NCBI GenBank assembly: GCA_024690825.1
Contig: JAILOK010000097.1
Location: 1-64,000, forward strand
Source: Lachnospiraceae bacterium
Lineage (GTDB): Bacteria > Bacillota > Clostridia > Lachnospirales > Lachnospiraceae
Reading direction: 5' to 3'
DNA: 64,000 bases
Shown here piece by piece: positions 24,927 to 33,274 of this stretch (position 1 is its first letter; each line of letters begins with the position of its first letter). A program made the translations under genes and the position numbers. Below the pieces are notes generated by a model. It had not been told where the DNA came from. It saw only the letters and a program-made list of their open reading frames with translations, and searched no databases.

Positions 24927-25748
24927 ATGAGTGATATTATCCTGATGAAAAACAGAAGATTCAGGGAAAAACTGTTTTCCCGGTTTACAAAGGCTGTTGT
25001 GACCTATGATCTGGTCAAAGAGAATGATCATATCGCAGTCTGCATTTCGGGCGGCAAGGATTCCATGCTTATGGCAAAACTTTTTCAGGAACTGGATAAC
25101 TGCCGCAAATTCCCTTTTAAGCTGACCTTTCTTTCAATGGATCCTGGTTATTCGGATAATAACAGGAAAAGGATAGAAGAAAATGCAAAAAGGCTTGATA
25201 TACCCCTGCAGATATTTGAAACACCCATTTTTAACGCGGTTGAACATATCGAAAAATCACCCTGCTATCTCTGTGCGAGAATGAGAAGGGGATACCTGTA
25301 TAAAAAAGCGCAGGAGCTTGGATGCAACAAAATCGCTCTGGGACATCACTATGATGATGTCATAGAAACAATACTTATGGGAATGCTTTGGGGCGGACAG
25401 GTGCAGACCATGATGCCGCGCCTTAAAAGCGTAAATTTTCCCGGCATGCAGCTGATCCGGCCCATGTATCTTGTAAGGGAAGATGATATAAAGGCCTGGA
25501 GAGATGCAAACGGACTGGAATTCCTAAGATGCGCCTGCCGCTTTACCGAAAAACTCGAAGCCGAAGGTCTGGAAGATGTAAGCGATTCAAAAAGGCTTGA
25601 GACAAAACGTATAATAAGCGAATTAAAGAAAGATAATCCCTTTGTGGAAGCAAATATATTCAAGAGCGTTTCAAATATAAATCTTGCCACCGTTCTGGCG
25701 TACAAAAAGGATGGAAAAACATACAGCATCCTTGACGAGAATCCTTAA
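24927..25748 (+). CDS. TtcA-like PP-loop tRNA thiolation protein
   Basis: 273 residues of the adenine-nucleotide alpha-hydrolase superfamily. The ATP pyrophosphatase loop is CISGGKDSMLMAK (about 37), and the cysteine pair CYLCARMRRGYLY (about 112) with IALGHHYDDVIETILMG matches the TtcA family, which makes 2-thiocytidine in tRNA using an Fe-S cluster; a further Cys in FLRCACRF fits. It is divergent from the BlaI-like gene. No Shine-Dalgarno sequence precedes ATG 24927 or ATG 24945. TilS-like or other PP-loop roles are possible but the CxxC placement favours TtcA. Confidence 0.82.
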   Translation: MSDIILMKNRRFREKLFSRFTKAVVTYDLVKENDHIAVCISGGKDSMLMAKLFQELDNCRKFPFKLTFLSMDPGYSDNNRKRIEENAKRLDIPLQIFETPIFNAVEHIEKSPCYLCARMRRGYLYKKAQELGCNKIALGHHYDDVIETILMGMLWGGQVQTMMPRLKSVNFPGMQLIRPMYLVREDDIKAWRDANGLEFLRCACRFTEKLEAEGLEDVSDSKRLETKRIISELKKDNPFVEANIFKSVSNINLATVLAYKKDGKTYSILDENP

Positions 25749-26365
25749 ACCATAAACATGTCAAAAAATCATTTTTCAAAAATACCCTTCTGATTCTTAT
25801 CTCTGTAATAAAGACCGTTTTAAATAATTTCATAAAATCACGCCCGGGATCAATAGTTGCCAAGGAAGGTCAAAAATGCCCCAAAACACCCTTCCGAAAG
25901 GCTGATTTAACCCCCAAAATAATACAAAATATGAATACTGACTAAAGAAAATGAAAAAATACAGACTTCCCTTATTCCAAAAGAAAAACCCGGAGCAGGA
26001 TCTCAAAAATAACAAAAAATAATTAAAAATACTTCTTCCTATTTTTGTAGGAGGAAAACCTGTACATACAGATAGCGGTCCGAAAAATCCAAAATACCTG
26101 TATTTCAAAAAAACAAAAATAAAAATCCCGACACAAAAAACATCTCCGCACAGCCCGCCGCAGATCAGCCTGAAAATAGAAAAAAATACGGGAATAACAC
26201 CTGTCATACCCCCGACATTCTATACTTGCGGACGATTTTTCACACATCAGAAACCACATAAAACCGTTAATAAAACTCGCCAAAATCATTAAATTTTTAT
26301 ACAAAATATGTATAGCTGTGCATCGTATATTTTTGTTTTTTTGGGGGGCAGGAGTCAGAATCCGA
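25749..26365. other. A- and C-rich, G-poor non-coding region
   Basis: About 620 bases without a plausible gene. The plus strand is dominated by A with runs of C and is strikingly poor in G, so long T/G-rich frames on the minus strand (listed ORFs of 120-125 residues rich in Phe) appear only as a composition effect. A short repeated theme of AAAA/CCC words is visible, and there is a weak inverted pair TTCCTATTTTTGTAGGA at about 26036-26052. No clear RNA or promoter was found apart from the terminator at its right end. Confidence 0.5.
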
Positions 26366-26400
26366 CAAAAAAAGACCGCAGACAAAGCTGCGGTCCAAAA
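26366..26400 (-). terminator. Terminator of the STAS/anti-sigma operon
   Basis: GACCGCAG - ACAAAG - CTGCGGTC stem; read on the minus strand it is followed by TTTTTTTG, so it ends the operon arriving from the right. Confidence 0.88.
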
Positions 26401-26423
26401 AACCCAAAGTTTCTTATTATATA

Positions 26424-26723
26424 TTACTCGATCGTAAGTATATCCACAAACGCCGTAACCTCAAAGATCTCCATGATCTCCTCGCTGACATGAGTAACCT
26501 TCATCCTTCCGTCCTGCTTATTGATCATCTTCTGTGCGGAAAGCAGTATACGCAGACCTGCGGAAGAGATATATTCAAGTTTGGAAAAATCGAATTCAAG
26601 TTCCTTTATACCGTCAAGCGCTCCCTTGAGCTCTTCTTCAAGTTGAGGAGAAGTGGTGGTGTCAAGCCTTCCCTCAAGTCCGATAGTCATTTTTTCGCCG
26701 TTTGTCTCTTTGTTGATATTCAT
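26424..26723 (-). CDS. STAS-domain anti-sigma factor antagonist
   Basis: 99 residues, the whole a single STAS domain: IGLEGRLDTTTSPQLEEEL near the start and FDFSKLEYISSAGLRILLSAQK with the Ser that is phosphorylated in SpoIIAA/RsbV-type proteins. It would release a sigma or target from its partner kinase when unphosphorylated. AGGAGGG precedes the ATG and only 21 bases separate it from the upstream gene, which encodes the likely partner. No sigma factor or PP2C phosphatase is adjacent. Confidence 0.9.
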   Translation of the reverse strand: MNINKETNGEKMTIGLEGRLDTTTSPQLEEELKGALDGIKELEFDFSKLEYISSAGLRILLSAQKMINKQDGRMKVTHVSEEIMEIFEVTAFVDILTIE

Positions 26724-26744
26724 TTTGTTCCCTCCTGATAAAAA

Positions 26745-27365
26745 TTAAAATTGTTTGAATATTTCCATATGAACCTTGTGATCTCTGATACCAATGCGCA
26801 CATCGTCTGCCAGATTTGCGATGATGGATTTTTCAAGCTCGTCCCATTCGGCCTCGTAAGCTTCCTTCTTCTCCCTGACAAGATCTTTGTACTGCATCAA
26901 AGACCAGATCTGATAACCGGCCATGGGATTTGTGACATCCACGGGATCCATGGCGGCATTGTTCATGCCCATCATTAAAATGTCATAATCGGTCAGATTG
27001 TCGCTTAAGTCATCTTCCATAAAGGAAAGCGATATGACATCCCTGATCTTACCCATTATGCCTTTTGCAAATTCATTTTTTCCCGTGCTTGAAACAGATA
27101 AGAGCTTGCACCTTTTTTCCTTATCCATTTCTGTCTGAAGTTCAAGGCGGAGGTGAGTGGCTTTGTTTTCTCCCTCAACCCAGAAGATGGCACTGTATTC
27201 GCCGGTAAGTTCACGCAGCATGCCGACTGTCTCTTCGCACATGAGACGCAGGCGTGTGCTCTGCTTTTTATCAAAGCCCTCGTAGCCGGAATACTTTTCG
27301 GCCTGGATCAGAACTTCCGACAGACCTTCGCCACGGTTGTTTATCCGGATTTTGTCTGTCTGCAT
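26745..27365 (-). CDS. Probable anti-sigma/ATP-binding partner of the STAS protein (degenerate HATPase)
   Basis: 206 residues, first gene of the pair. RLRLMCEETVGMLREL resembles the N-box helix of RsbW-like kinases, but the usual glycine-rich G boxes are hard to find (SVSSTGKNEFAKGIMGKI is the nearest), and the C-terminal third is a long charged helix region not found in RsbW. I therefore infer a divergent anti-sigma kinase or a non-catalytic relative from its position next to the STAS gene. GGAGG precedes the ATG; a promoter lies about 70 bases upstream. Confidence 0.6.
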   Translation of the reverse strand: MQTDKIRINNRGEGLSEVLIQAEKYSGYEGFDKKQSTRLRLMCEETVGMLRELTGEYSAIFWVEGENKATHLRLELQTEMDKEKRCKLLSVSSTGKNEFAKGIMGKIRDVISLSFMEDDLSDNLTDYDILMMGMNNAAMDPVDVTNPMAGYQIWSLMQYKDLVREKKEAYEAEWDELEKSIIANLADDVRIGIRDHKVHMEIFKQF

Positions 27366-27434
27366 TTGTTATCCTCCAATTAATACTGCGAGGACACCCC
27401 GTTTTTTATGGGGGTTCCCGACCATTACCGTAAC

Positions 27435-27463
27435 AGTATACTGTATTTTTACGGTAAACGCAA
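27435..27463 (-). promoter_or_regulatory. Promoter of the STAS/anti-sigma operon
   Basis: On the minus strand TTGCGT, 17 bases, TATACT. The leader that follows contains a small CCCC/GGGG hairpin (27393-27420) before the GGAGG of the first gene. Confidence 0.6.
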
Positions 27464-27586
27464 CAAAGAGGCTGAACAAACGCGAAAAATAAATAAATTT
27501 AAATTTTTTTGGCCTTTTTTTCCGGAAAATCGTATAAAGTCATGAAGAGAGGTATTATCATCAATCATCGAGAGGCGGGATTGAAT

Positions 27587-27802
27587 ATGAGTATGAAAAT
27601 GGAAAAGATATTGAGAGTGCTTTTTGATTATCAGAAATATGAAAGGGAACCGGAGCTTTCGTCTGTGATCGAGGAGACCCGTAAAAAGAATAATAAGAGC
27701 AGACCGGGTTTTTTAAGACTTGGAGATGACGATCTGAATCTTGTTAATGCCGCGGGAGAGCTGATACCCAGACCGGATGACAAAGACGATATGAACACCT
27801 GA
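27587..27802 (+). CDS. Small hypothetical protein (71 residues)
   Basis: Begins at ATG 27587 behind a GAGAGGCGGG that can serve as a ribosome binding site; the ORF-track start (27509) lies in AT-rich leader. The protein is charged and soluble, with an N-terminal helix (KMEKILRVLFDYQKYE) and a C-terminal FLRLGDDDLNLVNAAGE segment. I recognise no family. Codon use resembles the neighbours and a terminator follows at once, so it is probably a real single-gene transcript. Confidence 0.65.
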   Translation: MSMKMEKILRVLFDYQKYEREPELSSVIEETRKKNNKSRPGFLRLGDDDLNLVNAAGELIPRPDDKDDMNT

Positions 27803-27824
27803 CCCAAAAAGGTGTCAGGTTTTA
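27797..27824 (+). terminator. Terminator after the small protein gene
   Basis: ACCTGACCC - AAAAA - GGTGTCAGGT with a short T-run; the stem starts inside the stop codon region of the gene. Confidence 0.75.
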
Positions 27825-27879
27825 TATGTGGAAATAATAAAACAGGGTACAGATATGCCCGATTTTTCAGGAGGATAAA

Positions 27880-30744
27880 ATGAGGAGAAAAACAGCAAGA
27901 CTGATCAGGAGAATAGAGGTCATTATTATTTCGATCATGCTTCTGATGGCAAACTTAAGCATTACGGCGGTAGTGTACGCCGATGAAGATTCCGGCCGCG
28001 TCATGGAGGAGGGTGACGACTATGTACCCGACACTGACGATGGCTTTGATCCTGACCATGCCGGCGGCTTTGACCCGGAGCCGGCACCTGACCCCGATCC
28101 GGATCCGGATCCGGATCCGGATCCTGATCCTGCGCCCGGACCCGATCCCGCACCTGATCCTGATCCGACACCCGGACCTGACCCTGCACCCGCGCCTGAT
28201 CCTTCACCCGACCCGGCGCCGGCTTCAAGGCTTACAATAGATGCGAATCCTTCCGTTATAAGTTATGGAACGGTTACAAGATCGGATTCATCCGATACGA
28301 GAAATGTGACCGTTAAGAATACCGGAAATATTTCTGCATATATTTCGGCATCCTTTTCCGATGCCAATTCTGCTTACAGGGCGACCGGAAACGGAATACC
28401 CGACGGAAGCGGACGGTTTGTACTGGACGCCGGATCCACGATGACCTTTACCGTATATCCCGCAGACGGCCTCGATCCCGGAGATTATGATTCGGACTTT
28501 ATCATATCCGCAGTCAACGGAAGCGAGTACAGTGACCGGGAAGTCGTTGATATATCAATGAAGGTAAAGGGCCCGGACAAGGGCATAGTCGATTCGGTTG
28601 AAGTAAGCCCCGGAAAGACGGACCAGACACCGGGGTCGACAGTTTCCTTCACGGCGCAGGTAAAGGGCAGCAACCTTACGGATACATCGGTAAAATGGTC
28701 ACTTGACGGAAATAAGAGTTCGGATACGACCCTCGATTCCGACGGCACATTAAGGATCGCGGGCAGTGAATCGGCCACCGGCGTGATGGTGACCGCGGCC
28801 GCAAACGCCGATCCCTCGAAAAAAGATACGGCGATCGTAAACATCATCCAGACCGGTTATTCATTGAATCTGGCATCCGACCCCAAATCCGGCGGCAAGG
28901 TCGCCGGAGGCGGCGTTTATACGAGCGGACAGTCGCCTACAGTTACTGCTGTGGCAAACAACGGATACAAATTTGCCGGATGGTATGACATGGCCGGAAC
29001 AAAGGTATGTGAAAAGAGCAGCTACCAGGTGCCTCCGATCAAGGACGATGTCAAATATGTGGCGAAATTCAAGAAGACCAGCTGCTATGTCAATGTGGAT
29101 GTGAACAATTCCGACGGAGGCTCTGTCGACGGGGGCGGAAAGGTGGCTTACGGCGGCAGCATGACCTTAAAGGCGAATAAAAATGACGGATACTCCTTTA
29201 CCGGCTGGTCCGAAAACGGAGATATCTTCAGCAGGGATGAAAAGGTAACCCTCGATAATATCAAGTATGACCGCAATATCAGGGCAAACTTCAAAAAGTA
29301 TGATTTCACTGTCTGCGTACAGTCCTATCCGGATAACGGAGGAAAGACCGACGGCGGCGGGAAATATAATAACGGCGATACCGTAAAGATCAACGCTTCA
29401 GCTGCACCCGGATACACATTCAGAGGCTGGATGTATAATAATCAGTTCGTCAGCAGCTGTATGAGTTATGAAATATCAAACCTTGACAGGGATGCAACCT
29501 TCACCGCCATATTTGACAAGACAGGCGGTACGGTCTACACCATCGAGGCGGGAGTTGCCAATAAAGGCGGAATCATATCCCCTACGGGAAAAACTCCGGT
29601 AGCCGAGGGGTCAACCATTACCTATACAATGGCACCCGCAAACGGCTACAAGATCTATGCGGTAGCTGTGGACAACAAGCAGGTCGGACCGGTCTCAAGC
29701 TTTACATTTGAAAGCGTGAGGGAGAACCACACCATAGCGGTGGCATTTGCGCCGAAGGAAGATGCGGTCGTGCCTGCGAAGATGGACAGGATCATAACAA
29801 CCGAAGAAGCTGCCGCCATCGCCTCCTTAAAGCTTGAAAAAGCGACGGACGACACTGAAAAGAAGAGCACCGGTATCGTGGAGATCGACGGTGTGAGCGT
29901 TGAACCTCAGACCGAAAAGGCGACCATCGAAGAAGTGGAAAAGATCCCGGAGCAGAATCTGGTGGGAATGGACGATACCGACAACATTGTGGAGGAAAAC
30001 GAGTACGACTACAGCAGGGCAACGGGTCTTTACCAGGTGCTTGACATCACTCCCGATGAAGCCGAACAGATGGTGCGTTCCGGGGATGATACCCGTATAA
30101 TAAAAGCAGCCTACGAGCACGGATATCTTAAAATAGCTGTAAACAACGAGTACTCCACGGGCGGAGTGATGCAGGAACTGTCGGATGCAAAGCTCCTTGA
30201 AAACAACGCATCGATCGAAAATCTCATGGATTTTGTGGACGGACTTCTGACCGATGACGAAAAACTCGACCTGATGGAGGGATATACGATATCACTTAAT
30301 TTCTCGGCAATGGGAGCGGATGAAAATGCCATCGGAGACACCGAGAAACAGGCGATGAACTCAATAGACGGAGTTGTCATCGGTGATTACTTTGACATGG
30401 TTCTCATAAAGACCGTGGACGAGGTCGCAAATGTTGTTACAAAGACGCCTGTAAAGGCCAGGATAACCCTTATGATACCTGAAAACATGAGACAGGAAGG
30501 CAGGGAATACTGCGTGGTCGAGGATCACGAGGGAAATATCTCGGTGCTTGACAATATAGGGACCGGTTCCGATTCCGTCACCATAGAAGTCGGAGAGTTC
30601 TCAACCTTTGCCTTTGCCTACCGTGACAACGCCGAAGCGGCAAAGAAGGGACCCGGAATGCTCGTTGTATGGCTTGTGATAATCATAGGAGTGCTTGCGA
30701 CAGCCCTCGGAGTGATGTTCATAATGCGCAGGCGCAGAGTGTAA
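27880..30744 (+). CDS. Large cell-surface protein with Asp-Pro linker, InlB-type repeats and C-terminal membrane anchor
   Basis: 954 residues. Signal peptide (about 1-35, ends VVYADED); a Pro-Asp-rich linker at about 67-115 (DPDPDPDP, PAPGPDPAP); an Ig/BACON-like domain (SYGTVTRSDSSDTRNVTVKNTG); a Big-type domain (VEVSPGKTDQTPGSTVSF); three or four InlB/Flg_new-type repeats marked GYKFAGWYD, GYSFTGWSENG and GYTFRGWMYN; a second unknown folded region (600-900); and a last transmembrane helix with RRRRV tail. No LPXTG motif: it is held by the helix. Probably a wall-spanning adhesin or matrix protein. AGGAGG precedes the ATG. Confidence 0.85.
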   Translation: MRRKTARLIRRIEVIIISIMLLMANLSITAVVYADEDSGRVMEEGDDYVPDTDDGFDPDHAGGFDPEPAPDPDPDPDPDPDPDPAPGPDPAPDPDPTPGPDPAPAPDPSPDPAPASRLTIDANPSVISYGTVTRSDSSDTRNVTVKNTGNISAYISASFSDANSAYRATGNGIPDGSGRFVLDAGSTMTFTVYPADGLDPGDYDSDFIISAVNGSEYSDREVVDISMKVKGPDKGIVDSVEVSPGKTDQTPGSTVSFTAQVKGSNLTDTSVKWSLDGNKSSDTTLDSDGTLRIAGSESATGVMVTAAANADPSKKDTAIVNIIQTGYSLNLASDPKSGGKVAGGGVYTSGQSPTVTAVANNGYKFAGWYDMAGTKVCEKSSYQVPPIKDDVKYVAKFKKTSCYVNVDVNNSDGGSVDGGGKVAYGGSMTLKANKNDGYSFTGWSENGDIFSRDEKVTLDNIKYDRNIRANFKKYDFTVCVQSYPDNGGKTDGGGKYNNGDTVKINASAAPGYTFRGWMYNNQFVSSCMSYEISNLDRDATFTAIFDKTGGTVYTIEAGVANKGGIISPTGKTPVAEGSTITYTMAPANGYKIYAVAVDNKQVGPVSSFTFESVRENHTIAVAFAPKEDAVVPAKMDRIITTEEAAAIASLKLEKATDDTEKKSTGIVEIDGVSVEPQTEKATIEEVEKIPEQNLVGMDDTDNIVEENEYDYSRATGLYQVLDITPDEAEQMVRSGDDTRIIKAAYEHGYLKIAVNNEYSTGGVMQELSDAKLLENNASIENLMDFVDGLLTDDEKLDLMEGYTISLNFSAMGADENAIGDTEKQAMNSIDGVVIGDYFDMVLIKTVDEVANVVTKTPVKARITLMIPENMRQEGREYCVVEDHEGNISVLDNIGTGSDSVTIEVGEFSTFAFAYRDNAEAAKKGPGMLVVWLVIIIGVLATALGVMFIMRRRRV

Positions 30745-30782
30745 AACAGGCTGAATTTTCCTCAAAGAAAGGATGGTGGAAT

Positions 30783-31109
30783 ATGGATTACAATACTGAA
30801 GAATTAAGAAAAATAGGAAAGACGCTTGAAAAGAAGGCCGGAATAATTTCCGATGAAGATATGAAAAATGTGGTCGGAGGTTTCATGGAGACCAATAAGA
30901 ATCTTTACACACACGGACTTAATATCATCTGTCCTACATGCAGGGCGAGCGATGCAGAATGCTTTGAGGACTCGGCTCAGGTTGATACAAAGCAGCAGCT
31001 TGTCAGATATACCTGCAAAAATTGCGGCCCGTTCGTGGTAGTTAAGGGATATGCCATAACACAGGATGCCTGGAATGACTGGATGGCGGGGAAAAAAATA
31101 AAGAAATGA
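30783..31109 (+). CDS. Small protein with double-glycine-type leader and zinc-ribbon-like core
   Basis: 108 residues from ATG 30783; the ORF-track start overlaps the preceding gene. Residues 1-33 end ISDEDMKNVVGG, the pattern of leaders cut after GG by peptidase-containing ABC transporters (bacteriocins, some RiPP and signalling peptides). The remainder carries CPTC (50-53), Cys60 and CKNCG (78-81), like a small zinc ribbon, and ends basic (AGKKIKK). No transporter, modification enzyme or immunity gene is next to it. It could alternatively be a plain cytoplasmic zinc-ribbon protein whose N-terminus merely resembles a leader. Confidence 0.65.
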   Translation: MDYNTEELRKIGKTLEKKAGIISDEDMKNVVGGFMETNKNLYTHGLNIICPTCRASDAECFEDSAQVDTKQQLVRYTCKNCGPFVVVKGYAITQDAWNDWMAGKKIKK

Positions 31110-31131
31110 TTCATAAAAGTATAATAATAAC

Positions 31132-31165
31132 GGAGGGTGTGCATTTTTAAGCGCACCCTCTTACT
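31132..31165 (+). terminator. Stem-loop terminator after the GG-leader protein
   Basis: GAGGGTGTGC - ATTTTTAA - GCGCACCCTC is a strong 10-bp stem (one G-T pair), followed by a mixed TTACTATT rather than a pure T-run. Confidence 0.65.
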
Positions 31166-31189
31166 ATTATAAAACATATGGTGTATAAT
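31161..31189 (+). promoter_or_regulatory. Possible promoter for the 103-residue protein and downstream genes
   Basis: TATAAT at 31184-31189 is a perfect -10; the hexamer 17 bases upstream, TTACTA, is only half consensus and overlaps the preceding terminator tail. Confidence 0.45.
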
Positions 31190-31237
31190 AAGAAATGTTT
31201 TCGCGTATTTTTTGAGTTTTTTTCAAGGAGGCAGGTT

Positions 31238-31549
31238 ATGGATGAAAAAAGCAGGTCAAGTCTGATCGAACAGCTTGCCATGAGCATGGGAGCGGTCACG
31301 GAGCAGCAGGTAAAACTTGATCAGACCAGATACGATTCATCAACCGGGACTTTATACTGCAACGGAGTAAAATTTTCAAAAAATGTTGTGGATGATGCCG
31401 TTAATTATTTCAGGAGGCTTCAGGCGCAGGCTAATGCATCCGGCTCGAGAGAGATGCAGAATATAGGGGTTTATTATCAGATAGCGGTTGAGTGTATTCT
31501 GATGATGGAAAACGGAGGATCGGGCAGCGGAGGAGAAAAGAAACAGTAA
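31238..31549 (+). CDS. Small hypothetical protein (103 residues)
   Basis: Starts at ATG 31238 behind AAGGAGG; the ORF-track start lies 20 codons upstream without a site. Polar, mostly helical, no membrane segment. A short middle segment YDSSTGTLYCNGVKFSKNVVDDAVNYFRRL reads like a small folded unit and the C-terminus is Gly/Ser-rich. I do not recognise it. It is 51 bases before the toroid-like gene and may share its transcript. Confidence 0.65.
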   Translation: MDEKSRSSLIEQLAMSMGAVTEQQVKLDQTRYDSSTGTLYCNGVKFSKNVVDDAVNYFRRLQAQANASGSREMQNIGVYYQIAVECILMMENGGSGSGGEKKQ

Positions 31550-31600
31550 CAATGCTTCGCTGAGCGGTTGGATGCGGTACTTTAAGGGGAGGTGCCACGC

Positions 31601-33274
31601 ATGGAAGACCGGATTATACACAGTTACTATGAACTGGCTAAAGAAGGGGTCAGGACACGGATGGATATAAGCAGTACCGTCGAAGAAGACGGTACTGTAT
31701 CTTACAGTGCCGCGGTTTCGGCAGGCGGCTACTCTTTTATTATGGAATACAGCGCCTCTGAGAGAAAGGATATCACAGGACTCAGGATACGCTGTCATAT
31801 CAAAGGAACGCCTGAAGGGAAGCTGCGGGATAAAAGCGGCGGGATCATGTTCTGTCTGGCAATTCCGTTCGATGCTCCGGCCGGCTGCAAATGGAGATTC
31901 TGCACGCCGTCGATCGATCTTTCAAAACCTAAACGCTTTTCGCACATAAAGAGGGCTCTCGGGCAGGATTCCGAGGCTTTGGGCAACATTTTCGGCATGT
32001 ACAACTGCGACAAACAGGTGATGTACAGCATTTACAGGAGCAGTACATTAAATGACGGGATCGAAGTACCCCGGACCATGGTGCCGAAAAAACATGACGA
32101 CAGCCAGATGGCGGCGCTGGGCTACGAAGTGTTTGAAAAGGACAGGTTTAACCTGATGCTGAGCTGGCCCAGGACCACGGCATATTACCCGCTTGACGGC
32201 AAAAATATCGATATAGTCCTTGATTATTCCGCATATAAAACAAAGGCGGCATCCTATGCCGACGGGATATTTGATACCTACAGGCATCTGGTGGACGAGG
32301 TGCTCGATATAAGCGAAGGGTCAATGCGCAGCGAGAGGATCGAACTTTTAAAAAAGACCCAGGAAAAATACGGCGCGCTCTACCGCAGTTATGAAGGGAT
32401 GCCCGAAGGCTTCTGCGGTGATAATGACATCATGGGATTCGGGATGAGGGAAAGAAATGTGAAGATCGCATCCTTCATGGCCGTGACCGCGGGTGGAAAC
32501 TGGGTCGGGGTGCTTGACAGGATGGCCTCATTCTACGCCGGAAACTGCGTGACTTCCTCCGGCTTTGCCTACACAAAATATGACAGGTCACAGCATCAAC
32601 CCGTAAAGGACTTTGATGGCTGCTATCTTCTGGCAATGTGCCAGGGTGTTTTCGATATCTTTACCGCGTACAAGATCCTGAAAAAGATGGGTATAAGCAG
32701 ACCGGCGCTTCTGGAGCAGACCAGGAAATTTGCGGATTATCTCATAAGGATCCAGAACAGCGACGGATCGTGGTATCATGCCTACGATGAATACGGAAAT
32801 GACACCGAGGCACCGGTCCATGAAAAACTCAGTCTCGAAATGCTGCAGGGAACGAAGAAATCCGGCTCCGAGACACCGCTGTGCTTTATGGCAAGGCTTG
32901 CCATCTATCTTGAAAGCATCGGGCTTCATGCCGACGAATACAGGAAAAGCGCCTTGAAATGCGCCGAATATGTCCTGAAAAACATCATCAGGTTTGAGAT
33001 GTATCTGGGCGGCGACCCTGCCTGCCCGTCAGCGCCCCAGAGGGATGCGGCGAAGTTTGCCCTCATGGGTCTGTATAATACATACGAGCTGACACACGAA
33101 AAAAAATATCTTGACGGCGCGGTGAAAGCCGCGAAGCTCTTTGTGGTATGGAATACAAAATATACACCCTGTGACTGCATAGAACTGTATAAACTGGGAA
33201 ATGCCACGGGAGAAAAATACTTTACATATGCCACGGTGTTTGCGTACATGGATGTGGATCTGGATGTGATCTGA
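31601..33274 (+). CDS. Probable (alpha/alpha)6-toroid carbohydrate-active protein
   Basis: 557 residues from ATG 31601, which has GGGGAGG upstream. The N-terminal 200 residues are beta-rich; the C-terminal half looks like a helical toroid, with repeated helix pairs and the motif IRIQNSDGSWYHAYDEYGN typical of six-hairpin glycosidases, lyases and related isoprenoid-like barrels. No signal peptide is seen. The adjoining polysaccharide deacetylase (stop and start codons touch: TGAATG) suggests work on a cell-wall or surface glycan. Specific activity cannot be assigned, and the call rests on pattern rather than on a known catalytic residue. Confidence 0.55.
   Translation: MEDRIIHSYYELAKEGVRTRMDISSTVEEDGTVSYSAAVSAGGYSFIMEYSASERKDITGLRIRCHIKGTPEGKLRDKSGGIMFCLAIPFDAPAGCKWRFCTPSIDLSKPKRFSHIKRALGQDSEALGNIFGMYNCDKQVMYSIYRSSTLNDGIEVPRTMVPKKHDDSQMAALGYEVFEKDRFNLMLSWPRTTAYYPLDGKNIDIVLDYSAYKTKAASYADGIFDTYRHLVDEVLDISEGSMRSERIELLKKTQEKYGALYRSYEGMPEGFCGDNDIMGFGMRERNVKIASFMAVTAGGNWVGVLDRMASFYAGNCVTSSGFAYTKYDRSQHQPVKDFDGCYLLAMCQGVFDIFTAYKILKKMGISRPALLEQTRKFADYLIRIQNSDGSWYHAYDEYGNDTEAPVHEKLSLEMLQGTKKSGSETPLCFMARLAIYLESIGLHADEYRKSALKCAEYVLKNIIRFEMYLGGDPACPSAPQRDAAKFALMGLYNTYELTHEKKYLDGAVKAAKLFVVWNTKYTPCDCIELYKLGNATGEKYFTYATVFAYMDVDLDVI

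Noticed and set aside
25830-26385. Two Phe-rich minus-strand ORFs in the A/C-rich region
   Set aside because: They arise from T/G composition of the minus strand; no ribosome site, no recognisable motif.
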